A model generated the notes under the pieces. The model did not search any database, was not told the origin of the DNA, and saw only the letters and a program-made list of their open reading frames with translations. From Rhizobium sp. Root482 (GTDB lineage: Bacteria; Pseudomonadota; Alphaproteobacteria; Rhizobiales; Rhizobiaceae), in NCBI RefSeq assembly GCF_001426565.1, contig NZ_LMFA01000026.1, positions 85,401 to 149,400 on the forward strand: 64,000 nucleotides of DNA, written 5' to 3'. The translations under genes and the position numbers were made by a program. This document shows positions 27,303-36,485 of this stretch, in pieces (position 1 is the first letter of the stretch; every line of letters starts with the position of its first letter).

Positions 27303-28742
27303 TCAGACGCCGCTCTGACCATCGGCACCGATATAGGCGATCCTCAGCATATTGGTGGCGCCAGGCGTTCCGAGCGGCACGCCGGCCGAAATGATGATCC
27401 GGTCGCCCGGCTTGCCGAAGCCTTCCGAGACGACGATGCGACAGGCGCGGTTCACCATGTCGTCGAGGTCGGTCGCATCGCTTGTAACGACACAGTGCAG
27501 ACCCCAGACGACGGCCAGGCGGCGTGCCGTCTGGATCACCGGAGATAGCGCAAGGATCGGCACCTGCGGGCGCTCGCGCGCCGCGCGCAGGCCCGTCGTG
27601 CCCGAAGAGGTGTAACAGACGATGGCCGACAGTTTCAGCGTCTCGGCGATCTGGTGGGCGGCAAGCGAGATCGCGTCGGCGCCGGTCGCCTCCGGCGGCG
27701 TGCGCTGGGCATAGATGATGCCGGAATAATGTGGATCGGTTTCGATCTTGCTGGCAATCGAAGCCATCGTGGCGACGGCTTCGAGCGGATAGTCGCCCGA
27801 TGCCGATTCGGCCGAGAGCATGATCGCATCGGCGCCCTCGAAAACGGCGGTGGCGACATCGGACACTTCGGCGCGGGTCGGCACCGGCGCCGAGATCATC
27901 GATTCCAGCATCTGCGTGGCGACCACGACCGGCTTGCCGGCGCGCCGGGCCGCGCGGATCAGTTGCTTCTGCAGGCCGGGCACGGCCTCAAGCGGCATTT
28001 CCACGCCGAGATCGCCGCGCGCCACCATCAGCGCATCGGACAATTCGATGATCTCGTCGATCCGCTCGATCGCCTGCGGCTTTTCGATCTTCGACATCAG
28101 CCCGACCCGACCGCGCGAGACCTTGCGGACCTCGGAAAGGTCTTCCGGTCGCTGGATGAACGACAGCGCCACCCAGTCGATATCGTCGGTTTCGAGCACG
28201 GCATCGAGGTCGGCGCGGTCCTTTTCGGTGAGGGCACCGACGCTCAGCAGCGTATCGGGCAGGCTGACGCCCTTGCGATCGGAGATCTTCGTGCCGGAAA
28301 TGACGGTGCAGACGATGCTCTTGCCGTCGCATTTTTCGGCCCGCAGATGCAGCTTGCCGTCATCGATCAAAAGGCGATGGCCGGGTTTGACGGATTCGAG
28401 GATTTCCGGATGCGGCAGGAAGACGCGCTTGGCATCGCCCGGCTCGTCCCTGTTGTCCAGCGTAAAACTCTGGCCTGGGACGAGATCCACCTTGCCGGCG
28501 GCAAACTTGCCGACGCGCAGTTTCGGTCCTTGGAGATCGGCGAGGATGCCGATCGGCCGGCCGCAGCGCGCCTCGACATTGCGGATCCGCTTGACGAGCA
28601 TGCGCATCATCTCATGGCTGGCATGACTCATATTGATACGGAAAAGATCAGCCCCCGCCTCATGCAGTTTCTGGATCATCTCTTCTTCGCTGGACACGGG
28701 TCCGAGCGTCGCGAGGATTTTGACTTTTCTGTTCCGCTTCAT
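27303..28742 (-). CDS. pyk: Pyruvate kinase
   Basis: A 479-residue glycolytic enzyme making pyruvate and ATP from phosphoenolpyruvate and ADP. Domains in order: A1 with KILATLGPVSS, MSHASHEMM and ILADLQGPKLRVG; B; A2 with MSKIEKPQAI (catalytic Lys), VARGDLGVEMP and VVVATQMLESM; and the C-terminal regulatory domain beginning after residue 340. Length is typical. It overlaps the stop of the upstream DUF1036 gene by four bases, suggesting translational coupling. A good terminator follows. Confidence 0.97.
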   Translation of the reverse strand: MKRNRKVKILATLGPVSSEEEMIQKLHEAGADLFRINMSHASHEMMRMLVKRIRNVEARCGRPIGILADLQGPKLRVGKFAAGKVDLVPGQSFTLDNRDEPGDAKRVFLPHPEILESVKPGHRLLIDDGKLHLRAEKCDGKSIVCTVISGTKISDRKGVSLPDTLLSVGALTEKDRADLDAVLETDDIDWVALSFIQRPEDLSEVRKVSRGRVGLMSKIEKPQAIERIDEIIELSDALMVARGDLGVEMPLEAVPGLQKQLIRAARRAGKPVVVATQMLESMISAPVPTRAEVSDVATAVFEGADAIMLSAESASGDYPLEAVATMASIASKIETDPHYSGIIYAQRTPPEATGADAISLAAHQIAETLKLSAIVCYTSSGTTGLRAARERPQVPILALSPVIQTARRLAVVWGLHCVVTSDATDLDDMVNRACRIVVSEGFGKPGDRIIISAGVPLGTPGATNMLRIAYIGADGQSGV

Positions 28743-29227
28743 CGATTCTGGCTTTCTTCAGTCCCTGGGGTATCGGACAACTGAACCATCCAGCTTCCCT
28801 GACGTCCCGTATCATATTCCTTGAATCCCATGCGCTGGAAACCGCGCGCGAAACAATCCTGCACGCCGACGATCTTGAACTCGTTTTCGGCCACGCACAT
28901 ATTGACATTGCCCGTCCAGCGCCCGCCCCGGGCAGCATCCTCGGCATAGAGATAATAATAGCGGGATTGCAGTTCGCCCTCGATCAGCGTCGCACAGGTG
29001 GTTGCGGGAACCTGCCACCAGCCCTCCGATATCCAGCCTTCCTTGGCCCGGTAGCCGATGGCCACACCGACGAGATTCTGCGTGCCGTTGCAGACGCGGA
29101 ACTCGGCCCGCGCCTCGCCTGCCGCCAGGAAAGGCGCAAGGGTAGCCAGCATGAACAACACGATGGCGCCGAAGAACCGGTTTTTTACGTTCAGCCTGGA
29201 AAGGGGATATCTGGACACGGTTTCCAA
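28739..29227 (-). CDS. DUF1036 secreted protein
   Basis: A 162-residue protein with an N-terminal hydrophobic signal (AIVLFMLATLAPFLAAGEARA) and the DUF1036 domain: FRVCNGTQNLVGVAIGYRA, GWWQVPATTCATLI, LYAEDAARGG and a late VQDCFARGFQRMGFKEYDTG. Four Cys (in VCNG, TTCAT, NMCVA and QDCF) could pair in the periplasm. Function is unknown, though the family is widespread in Rhizobiales. The first ATG at 29227 is kept; a later start near MLATLAPF is possible. Its stop overlaps the pyk start (ATGA). Confidence 0.85.
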   Translation of the reverse strand: METVSRYPLSRLNVKNRFFGAIVLFMLATLAPFLAAGEARAEFRVCNGTQNLVGVAIGYRAKEGWISEGWWQVPATTCATLIEGELQSRYYYLYAEDAARGGRWTGNVNMCVAENEFKIVGVQDCFARGFQRMGFKEYDTGRQGSWMVQLSDTPGTEESQNR

Positions 29228-29410
29228 TGGGTCTCCATTGTGATTTGTCGTGGCACTTTCTTGCGACGGTGAGGCAGGAATGTCAACGCGACTCTAATCG
29301 ATTGCATCCGGGATTCTGTTGACCGAAAGCGCACATAGCCGCCATTGTCTTGCTCTCGCCTCGACTGCATGCCATCAAATTTCGTCAAGCCCGAAAGGAG
29401 TTGATACTGT

Positions 29411-30205
29411 ATGCCGCAAACACCGCCTTTCGAGATCATAGAGGGAAATGCGAAAGCCGGCCTCGTGCTGCTCGCCGACCATGCCACCAATCGGCTGCCG
29501 CCGGAATATGGCCGGCTTGGCCTGCCGGAAAGCGCCTTCGGCCGGCATATCGCCTATGATATCGGCGTCGAGCCGCTGGTGCGCAGGCTGGCCAGCCGGC
29601 TTAACGTGCCGGCGGTGCTCAGCTGCTTTTCACGGCTTCTGATCGATCCCAATAGGGGCGAGGACGATCCGACGCTGATCATGAAGATCTCCGATGGCGC
29701 CATCATCCCGGGAAATCACCCGATCAGCGCGCAGGAATGGGAAAACCGGCTCAACCGCTTCCACCGGCCCTATCACCGCGCCGTCTCGCAAACCATCGCC
29801 GCCGTCGCTGCGGCCAGCGGCAAGGCGCCGCTGATCGTCTCGCTCCATTCCTATACGCCCGCCTGGAAGGGCGTTGCGCGCCCCTGGCATGCCGCGGTCC
29901 TGTGGGACAGCGATCCGCGCGCCGTCCGCCCGCTGATCGAGGCGCTGGAAGCGCCGGGCGACATTCTGGTCGGCGACAACGAGCCCTATGACGGCGCGCT
30001 GCGTGGCGACACGATGTTCCGACACTGCATGGAGACAGGCCTTGCCCATGCGCTGATCGAAGTGCGCCAGGACCTGATCGGCGACGAGTTGGGGGTGGCC
30101 GAGTGGGACGCGCGGCTGGGGCCGATCCTTGCCCAGTTGAACGAACGGCCGGACCTGCACGAGATCAGGCGCACTCCCTCGCGCACCGGCCCTTATGATT
30201 TTTGA
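29411..30205 (+). CDS. N-formylglutamate amidohydrolase family protein
   Basis: A 264-residue zinc-hydrolase-like protein of the FGase (HutG-like) family. LADHATNRLPPEYGRLGLP, HIAYDIGVEPLVRRL and the later VSLHSYTPAWKG match conserved blocks; the His and Asp in these are likely metal ligands. The classical enzyme ends histidine breakdown (N-formylglutamate to glutamate), but no hut genes are here, so the substrate is open. ATG at 29411 follows GAAAGGAG. The DUF1244 gene starts 21 bases after its stop and is probably in the same transcript. Confidence 0.88.
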   Translation: MPQTPPFEIIEGNAKAGLVLLADHATNRLPPEYGRLGLPESAFGRHIAYDIGVEPLVRRLASRLNVPAVLSCFSRLLIDPNRGEDDPTLIMKISDGAIIPGNHPISAQEWENRLNRFHRPYHRAVSQTIAAVAAASGKAPLIVSLHSYTPAWKGVARPWHAAVLWDSDPRAVRPLIEALEAPGDILVGDNEPYDGALRGDTMFRHCMETGLAHALIEVRQDLIGDELGVAEWDARLGPILAQLNERPDLHEIRRTPSRTGPYDF

Positions 30206-30226
30206 CCAGAATGGAAAGCAGGAACG

Positions 30227-30532
30227 ATGAGCGAGCCCACACCGCAGCAACAACTTGAATTCGAGGCGGCCGCCTTTCGCCGCCTTGCCGCTCATTTACG
30301 CGAGCGCAGCGATGTCCAGAACATCGACCTGATGAACCTTGCCGGTTTCTGCCGCAACTGCCTGGCCAACTGGTACAGTGAAGCCGCCAATGACGCCGGC
30401 GTGACGATGGACAAGGCGCGCGCCCGCGAGATCGTCTACGGCATGCCCTATGAGGAATGGCAAAGGCTGAACCAGCGCGAGGCGTCCGACGCCCAGAAGG
30501 CCGCCTTCGAGCGAAACGGGCCCAAGGAATAG
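30227..30532 (+). CDS. DUF1244 family protein
   Basis: A 101-residue soluble helical protein. The core LRERSDVQNIDLMNLAGFCR with NCLANWYSEAA and YGMPYEEW is the DUF1244 signature, including the conserved CRNC pair. Function unknown. It follows the amidohydrolase gene by 21 bases with a GGAACG ribosome site. The 131-base gap after it contains the likely start of the gapR unit. Confidence 0.9.
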   Translation: MSEPTPQQQLEFEAAAFRRLAAHLRERSDVQNIDLMNLAGFCRNCLANWYSEAANDAGVTMDKARAREIVYGMPYEEWQRLNQREASDAQKAAFERNGPKE

Positions 30533-30663
30533 GCCGAGAAATAAGATGAAGGCGGCGGCAGGGGAAATTGCCGCGATGTTGCGCAATGTCACTTGACCTT
30601 CGGGCGACTTCGCGGCAGGTCACAGCCTCACAATTTCACTCCCCAACCTGTTAGGAGAAGACC

Positions 30664-30927
30664 ATGTCGGATGCCCATGGCGTCGCCCGCGACCAGCTCC
30701 GTTCTTTCATCGAACGGATCGAGCGTCTGGAAGAAGAAAAGAAGACCATCGCCGACGACATCAAGGATGTCTATGGCGAGGCAAAGGGAACCGGCTTCGA
30801 TACGAAGATCCTCAAGAAGGTCATCGCCATCCGCAAGCAGGACAAGGACGAGCGCATGGAGCAGGAAGCCATTCTCGATACCTATCTCGCCGCCCTTGGC
30901 ATGATCGAGGCGCCGGAAGCCGAATAA
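30664..30927 (+). CDS. gapR: GapR-like nucleoid protein (DUF2312)
   Basis: An 87-residue protein of the DUF2312 family. In Caulobacter GapR is an essential chromosome-binding protein that clamps overtwisted AT-rich DNA ahead of replication and transcription. The pattern is highly conserved here: [20 protein letters not shown] (coiled coil), [20 protein letters not shown] (DNA-contact region) and [20 protein letters not shown]. Start ATG at 30664, preceded by TAGGAGAAGACC. A clear intrinsic terminator lies 65 bases past the stop. Role here is inferred from the family. Confidence 0.92.
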   Translation: MSDAHGVARDQLRSFIERIERLEEEKKTIADDIKDVYGEAKGTGFDTKILKKVIAIRKQDKDERMEQEAILDTYLAALGMIEAPEAE

Positions 30928-30991
30928 GGCCAACCGCTCCGTCGGCGCCGGATTGCCGGTGTGGGTCTTTCCACATTCGCGGCATTCCTTC

Positions 30992-31017
30992 AAAACCCGC
31001 CTTCCGGCGGGTTTTTT
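30992..31017 (+). terminator. Intrinsic terminator after gapR
   Basis: CCCGCC (30996-31001) and GGCGGG (31006-31011) with a TTCC loop, the stem extended by AAAA/TTTT, then a T-run to 31017. Confidence 0.85.
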
Positions 31018-31112
31018 GCGACCTGTCCCATCGCCCCTATCCTGAATTCCTCGGCGCCAACGGCATGTCACGGGCGCTGGGCGCAATCCGCCTGACGACG
31101 GCGGACAAGGCC

Positions 31113-31143
31113 TTGACCTTCCCATGATTGGAAGGCTTATCTA
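31113..31143 (+). promoter_or_regulatory. CueR-type promoter/operator of copA
   Basis: -35 TTGACC (31113-31118), a 19-base spacer and -10 TATCTA (31138-31143). Inside the spacer, CCTTCC (31117-31122) and GGAAGG (31130-31135) form a 6-bp dyad around 7 bases. An over-long 19-base spacer carrying such a dyad is the hallmark of MerR/CueR-activated promoters, here next to copA-cueR. Confidence 0.85.
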
Positions 31144-31170
31144 CCCTGGTAGTAACGAAGGAATCCCCTC

Positions 31171-33666
31171 ATGACTGCCATCGCCAGGATAGAAACTCCA
31201 AGCCTCCCGCATGAAACGATCGTCATGCCCATAGAGGGTATGAACTGCGCCTCTTGCGTCTCTCGCGTCGAGAAGGCAGTTGCCGCCGTTTCCGGCGTCG
31301 CTTCAGTGGCGGTCAACCTTGCGACCGGCAAGGCGACGATCGGGCTCGAGCGCGGCGTGCCGATGCAGCCCCTTCTCCAGGCGGTCGAAAAGGCCGGCTA
31401 CACGGCTACGATCGAAACTCGCGAATTGGACATCGAGGGCATGAATTGCGCCTCCTGTGTGTCCCGCGTCGAAAAGGCCCTCCGCACCGTTCCGGGCGTC
31501 GCGGAGGCATCGGTCAATCTCGCGACGGAAAAAGCAACCGTCCGTGCTCTGCCCGGCACGGGGCAACACCGGCTGGAAGAGGCAGTGCGCGCGGCGGGAT
31601 ATCGTCTGCGCCCGGCGACTGCGAAGGCTTCCGGCGACAACGCCGAGAATCGGCGCCGTCACGAAATGGCCGGGCTGAAGCTGTCGCTTGCCCTGTCGGC
31701 GGCGTTGACGCTGCCGCTTTTCCTTTTTGAAATGGGCTCGCATGCCGTGCCTGCCATTCATGACCGGATCATGGCTGGGATCGGCATGGACAATTACCGG
31801 CTCCTCCAGTTCGTCCTCGCCACGCTGGTCCTGTTCGGGCCGGGTTTTCGCTTCTTCAGGAAAGGCATTCCCAACCTCTTTCGCCTGGCGCCCGACATGA
31901 ATTCGCTGGTCGTGCTCGGCACTTCGGCCGCCTGGGCCTATTCGGTGGCCGCCACATTTGCGCCGGGCCTGTTTCCGCCGGGTGCCGCCCATGTCTATTA
32001 CGAGGCTGCCGCCGTCATCGTCACCCTGATCCTTCTTGGCCGCTATCTCGAAGCGCGCGCCAAAGGAAGGACCAGCCAGGCGATCAGGCGACTGATCGGC
32101 CTGCAGCCGAGAACCGCCCATGTGAAGCGCGGCGACCGGTTCACCGAGATCGAGATCGCCGATGTCGGCCTTGGCGATATCGTCCGCATTCGCCCGGGCG
32201 AAGCCATTCCCGTCGATGGCAGGGTGATCGACGGTTCATCCTATGTCGATCAGTCGATGATCACCGGCGAACCCGTTCCGGTGAGGAAATCGGCCGGCGG
32301 CGACGTGGTCGGCGGCACGATCAACGGAACAGGCTCCTTTACCTTCGAGGCGACGAAGATCGGCGCCGACACCCTGCTTGCCCGGATCATCGGGATGGTC
32401 GAGGCGGCGCAAGGTGCGAAACTGCCGATCCAGGCGCTCGTCGATCGGGTAACGGGCTGGTTCGTGCCTGCGGTGATCCTGGCCGCCACCCTCACCTTTG
32501 CCGCCTGGCTGCTGCTCGGCCCGGCGCCGGCCCTTTCCCATGCCCTGGTCAACGCGGTGGCCGTCCTGATCATCGCCTGCCCCTGCGCCATGGGGCTGGC
32601 CACCCCGACCTCGATCATGGTCGCCACCGGCCGCGCCGCCGAACTCGGCATCCTCTTTCGCAAGGGCGAGGCGCTGCAGATCATTCGCGACATCGATATC
32701 GTGGCGCTGGACAAGACTGGTACGCTGACCCGCGGCAAGCCGGAACTGACCGACCTCGTGATGGCCGATGGCTTCGACCGGGCCATGGTCCTGCGGCTGG
32801 TCGCCAGTCTCGAATCACGCTCGGAGCATCCCATCGCCGAGGCCATCCTCGCAGCAGCACGAACGGAAGGCCTTCCTCTTGCCGATGTCGCCGGCTTCCA
32901 GGCCGCACCGGGATACGGCATCGGCGGCAGGATCGAAGGGCACGAGGTCATCGTCGGCGCCGACCGCGCCATGGTCAGGAAGGGCATCGATGTGACGCCC
33001 TTCGCCGACCGGGCCGCCGAGCTCGGCAATGCCGGGCGAACGCCGATCTATGCGGCCGTCGACGGAAAGCTCGCGGCTCTTCTCGCCGTAGCCGATCCGC
33101 TGAAGGAGACAACGGCAGAGGCTGTTCACGCCTTGCACGAGCTCGGCCTGAAAGTGGCGATGATAACCGGCGACAACAGGCGCACGGCGCAAGCCATCGC
33201 CCGCCAGCTGGGCATCGACCATGTGATCGCCGAGGTCCTGCCGGAGGGCAAGGTGGAGGCGGTTAAGGCGCTGCAGGCAGGCGGGCGTCGTGTCGCCTTT
33301 GTCGGTGACGGGATCAACGACGCGCCGGCCCTGTCTCAGGCCGATATCGGGCTTGCCGTGGGAACCGGCACCGATATCGCCATCGAAAGCGCCGATGTCG
33401 TCTTGATGTCGGGTGACCTCACGGCAGTTCCGAAGGCGATCGCCATCGGCAAGGCGACGATCCGCAATATCCGGCAGAACCTGTTCTGGGCCTTCGCTTA
33501 CAATGCCAGCCTTATCCCGGTTGCCGCCGGCCTGCTTTATCCGTTGAACGGCATGCTGCTGTCGCCGGTCCTTGCCGCCGCCGCCATGGCGCTTTCGAGC
33601 GTCTTCGTGCTTGCCAACGCACTGCGTCTGCGCCGCTTCCAGATCGAAGCCGGCACTTCCGCATGA
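31171..33666 (+). CDS. copA: Copper-exporting P1B-type ATPase
   Basis: An 831-residue inner-membrane pump that exports Cu(I) from the cytoplasm. Two N-terminal heavy-metal domains each carry GMNCASC (residues 23-29 and 90-96). The membrane copper site CPC is at 470-472; the phosphorylated Asp is D514 of DKTGTLT; the actuator loop has MITGEPVPV, the nucleotide domain SEHPIAEAI with the family His-Pro, and the hinge [11 protein letters not shown]. Length is typical for two metal domains. The promoter has a CueR-type dyad in a 19-base spacer, and cueR starts 12 bases after the stop, so the pump and sensor form one autoregulated unit. Confidence 0.96.
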   Translation: MTAIARIETPSLPHETIVMPIEGMNCASCVSRVEKAVAAVSGVASVAVNLATGKATIGLERGVPMQPLLQAVEKAGYTATIETRELDIEGMNCASCVSRVEKALRTVPGVAEASVNLATEKATVRALPGTGQHRLEEAVRAAGYRLRPATAKASGDNAENRRRHEMAGLKLSLALSAALTLPLFLFEMGSHAVPAIHDRIMAGIGMDNYRLLQFVLATLVLFGPGFRFFRKGIPNLFRLAPDMNSLVVLGTSAAWAYSVAATFAPGLFPPGAAHVYYEAAAVIVTLILLGRYLEARAKGRTSQAIRRLIGLQPRTAHVKRGDRFTEIEIADVGLGDIVRIRPGEAIPVDGRVIDGSSYVDQSMITGEPVPVRKSAGGDVVGGTINGTGSFTFEATKIGADTLLARIIGMVEAAQGAKLPIQALVDRVTGWFVPAVILAATLTFAAWLLLGPAPALSHALVNAVAVLIIACPCAMGLATPTSIMVATGRAAELGILFRKGEALQIIRDIDIVALDKTGTLTRGKPELTDLVMADGFDRAMVLRLVASLESRSEHPIAEAILAAARTEGLPLADVAGFQAAPGYGIGGRIEGHEVIVGADRAMVRKGIDVTPFADRAAELGNAGRTPIYAAVDGKLAALLAVADPLKETTAEAVHALHELGLKVAMITGDNRRTAQAIARQLGIDHVIAEVLPEGKVEAVKALQAGGRRVAFVGDGINDAPALSQADIGLAVGTGTDIAIESADVVLMSGDLTAVPKAIAIGKATIRNIRQNLFWAFAYNASLIPVAAGLLYPLNGMLLSPVLAAAAMALSSVFVLANALRLRRFQIEAGTSA

Positions 33667-33678
33667 AAGGAGATCGAC

Positions 33679-34122
33679 ATGAATATCGGTGAAGCAGCCA
33701 GGACGTCCGGCGTTTCGGCCAAGATGATCCGCTACTATGAGCAGATCAAGCTGATCGACCCGCCGCAACGGACGGAAACCAGCTACCGGACCTATGGCGA
33801 GAACGACATCCATACGCTGCGCTTCATCCGCCGCGCCCGCGATCTCGGTTTCTCGGTCGAGCAGATGAAGACGCTGCTGGCGCTGTGGCGCGACCGCTCG
33901 CGGGCGAGCGCCGATGTCAAGGCGATCGCCCTCGACCATATCGCGCAACTGGAGCACAAGGCGGCCGCGATCGCCGCCATGATGAAAACGCTGAAACATC
34001 TCGCCGGCCATTGCCATGGCGACGATCGGCCGGATTGCCCCATCCTCGACGATTTTGCCGAAGCGCCAGACGAGAACAGCCCACACCTTCCGCCCAGGTT
34101 CGGCCTGTCCGGGCTTGCCTGA
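33679..34122 (+). CDS. cueR: CueR-type Cu(I)-responsive MerR regulator
   Basis: A 147-residue dimeric activator. The MerR winged helix covers MNIGEAARTSGVSAKMIRYY onward, then a dimer helix (residues 80-110). Cys112 and Cys120 in HCHGDDRPDCPIL have the C-x7-C spacing and exact numbering of CueR's Cu(I) site. The protein has a longer C-terminal tail than E. coli CueR. It is 12 bases downstream of copA with ribosome site AAAGGAG, and the dyad in the copA promoter is its expected operator, giving copper-induced expression of both. Confidence 0.95.
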   Translation: MNIGEAARTSGVSAKMIRYYEQIKLIDPPQRTETSYRTYGENDIHTLRFIRRARDLGFSVEQMKTLLALWRDRSRASADVKAIALDHIAQLEHKAAAIAAMMKTLKHLAGHCHGDDRPDCPILDDFAEAPDENSPHLPPRFGLSGLA

Positions 34123-34252
34123 CAATGTCCAGGTAACAGACCGCGCTACCGGACACGAAAAACCGCCATGTGGCGGTTCAGACCGCTGACAAAGCCAGGC
34201 TTATCATTCATGGGGCGGTGCGGCTTGGCGAGAGATACCCCTTCTTTCCGCC

Positions 34253-34339
34253 ATCCCTGTGCTTGTCACAGGGATCCAGCCAGCCCAAGTCTTGGGCTGA
34301 AAGGCCTCTTGACCCGACAGACGTCGGGTCGCTGGATCC
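34253..34339. repeat. Branched palindromic repeat (three hairpins)
   Basis: This element in the 339-base gap after cueR holds CCCTGTG/CACAGGG (34255-34273), then outer arms GGATCCAGC (34272-34280) and GCTGGATCC (34331-34339) that enclose two further palindromes: CAGCCCAAG/CTTGGGCTG (34281-34299) and GACCCGAC/GTCGGGTC (34311-34330). As RNA or single-stranded DNA it could fold as a branched structure. Similar outer motifs flank the repeat at 40137. No gene is seen in the rest of the gap. Confidence 0.75.
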
Positions 34340-34461
34340 CCGCCACAAGGGCGAGGAAGACGGAAATCGTGGGTCCGATCTCATCCACCAAGGGAGCTGA
34401 GCCTTGTCATCAGCCTGCCCCCCGTCGCCGGCGGGTTTTCTAACGGGTTGAATGTCTGAGA

Positions 34462-36309
34462 TCAGTTGGTGCTGAACTTCTTGACTTCGAGGAAATTCAC
34501 CGCGTTGCCGGTGAAGCGGGCCGTATCGACGGAGACGGCAGTGTTCGAGAAGCCTGCCGAATAGACGGTGGTCGGCGAGGCCCGCAGCGTCTTGCTGACG
34601 AAGCGCGGTGCCTTGACCGGCTTGGACAGCGTCGCCATCCGTCCATTCGACAGCGCCCATTCCGAAATGATCTGCCGCGTCAGTTTAGGCTCGGTGCGAA
34701 CCGAGGAGCGAGCAGCCGCATCGGCCTCTTCCTTCTTCGGACGCTTGCCCTTGGCCGGAATATCGCTGGTGTTGAAGACGTCTTCGAACACGGCAGCGCG
34801 CGCATCGTCGCTGGACTGCGGTGCGAAGGCGGCCATCTCCACCGGCCGCTGGGTCGGCGCTGCCAGGGCGACGCGGGTCTCCGCCTGCGCAATGGTGTCG
34901 GCAGGTTGCTGTGCCAGTGCCACCGCCTGCGTCTCGCTACGCTCGGCAAAGGACGGCACGACCACATTGGCATCGGCAACCGCCATCAGGGCTGCCTCGC
35001 CCGCCGGCCTCATTGCCGGGACCGGCACGAAGCCCAGCGCCGCAACATCCTCGTCGAGGACGGCCGCATTCGGATCCGTCGAGGCCATCAGCGTGCCGCT
35101 GCCGGCATCGCCGTTCAATCCGCGCTTGCCCAGCATCTGCGGCACCGGAATCTGGTAACCTGCAAGATCGGCAAATTCGCCTTCGCCCGTCGCCGGATCG
35201 CTCGTTGCGGCGGCCAGCGCATCCGCGGCCGCATTGCGCGGCGGCGCGACGAGCGCCACTTCGACGCCGTCGTCAGCCGGCATTTCCTTGAAAGCTGGAC
35301 GCACGCCCGGCACCGGCGCCGCGACCGATGCCTGCTCGATCGCATTCTCCACGCCCGGCAGCGATGACGGCGCAGCGGCGACTTCCGTCACCTTGGCGCT
35401 TGCGGCCGGCTGCTCGTCAGCGACTTCCATTTTGCCGCTGGCAATGGCATCGGGTTCTTCATCCTCGTCGCCACCGCCGCCGAACAGCATGGCGAACAGA
35501 TTGCCCTTGCGCTTGCTGTCGTCCTTGTCGCCAGAGCCCTTGGCTCCGCCGCCGGCCACCTCGATGGCGCTTGCGCCGACGCGACGCTTGTAGTCGGCAA
35601 CCGCGACCTGATAGCCCGGCAGGGGCTTACCGTCGGCCGGCAGGTGCATGGTCTTGCCATCCGGGAACAGGCGCACCAGTTCGTTGCGGTTCATGCGCGG
35701 CCAGGCGCGAACCCCGCCGACGTCCAGATGAATGAAAGGGGAACCGGAGGTCGGATAATAGCCGACGCCGCCGACCTGGAACTTCATGCCGATTTCCCGC
35801 ACGGTTTTCAGCTTGACGTCGGGCAGGTAGAAATCCATCGCCTTGCCGAGCATGTGCTGGCTCTTCTTGGCCACGCCCTTGGAGCGCGACCGTAGCATGC
35901 CGTTGGTGGCTGGGGAACGATAGGCGGAGACGACGTGGATATAATCGCGCGAGCCGCTCTTCTGATAGACTTCCCAGACGAGATCGAGAAGACGCGGGTC
36001 CATCTTCGTCGGCTCGTTGCGACGCCAGTCGCGCAGGAAACGGTTGATCTGCTGCAAGCCCTTGGCATCATAGCGGCCATTGCGCTTGAAGGTGATCGAC
36101 GCCTTCTCCTTGGTATGGATGAAATAGAGCTTGAGCGTACGCGTCTGGCCGGCGGCCTCGACGGGAGGCGCCATGCCGGGGATGACCATGGAAGCGGCGA
36201 TCAGAAGCGATGCAAGAACGCGCGGCATCTTGACGGCAACCGCGGCGCAAAAGCGGTTTATCACGGAGCCGCGAGGCTTCTTGAATCCGAACAAATTTTG
36301 CAAACTCAA
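34462..36309 (-). CDS. DUF882 peptidase-like protein, long C-terminal tail
   Basis: A 615-residue exported protein. After a signal-like segment (RVLASLLIAASMVIPGMA, residues 30-47) comes a DUF882/YcbK-type domain of the M15 (LAS) peptidase fold to about residue 235. Zinc-site residues fit His152 and Asp159 in HMLGKAMDF and His194 in FIHLDVGG. MepK of this family cuts 3-3 cross-links in peptidoglycan. The last 370 residues are Ala/Pro/Glu-rich and low in order, far longer than in MepK. It is transcribed alone; the start (MSLQNLFGFKK) is the first ATG, but MPRVLASLL (residue 28) is an alternative. Confidence 0.85.
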   Translation of the reverse strand: MSLQNLFGFKKPRGSVINRFCAAVAVKMPRVLASLLIAASMVIPGMAPPVEAAGQTRTLKLYFIHTKEKASITFKRNGRYDAKGLQQINRFLRDWRRNEPTKMDPRLLDLVWEVYQKSGSRDYIHVVSAYRSPATNGMLRSRSKGVAKKSQHMLGKAMDFYLPDVKLKTVREIGMKFQVGGVGYYPTSGSPFIHLDVGGVRAWPRMNRNELVRLFPDGKTMHLPADGKPLPGYQVAVADYKRRVGASAIEVAGGGAKGSGDKDDSKRKGNLFAMLFGGGGDEDEEPDAIASGKMEVADEQPAASAKVTEVAAAPSSLPGVENAIEQASVAAPVPGVRPAFKEMPADDGVEVALVAPPRNAAADALAAATSDPATGEGEFADLAGYQIPVPQMLGKRGLNGDAGSGTLMASTDPNAAVLDEDVAALGFVPVPAMRPAGEAALMAVADANVVVPSFAERSETQAVALAQQPADTIAQAETRVALAAPTQRPVEMAAFAPQSSDDARAAVFEDVFNTSDIPAKGKRPKKEEADAAARSSVRTEPKLTRQIISEWALSNGRMATLSKPVKAPRFVSKTLRASPTTVYSAGFSNTAVSVDTARFTGNAVNFLEVKKFSTN

Positions 36310-36485
36310 TCCCCGTCGACGGACAAAGCGTCCCGTGGCAGCTCAGATGACTGTCAATTGCGGTGACAGCATGGCAATTATGCCACAGTCATCGGTTATC
36401 CTTATAATATAGTGAATGGACCACTAACAAGGTCTAAACGACGACAGCCGAATACAACGGTTTGGCGCGGATTGTTATCCCTAGC

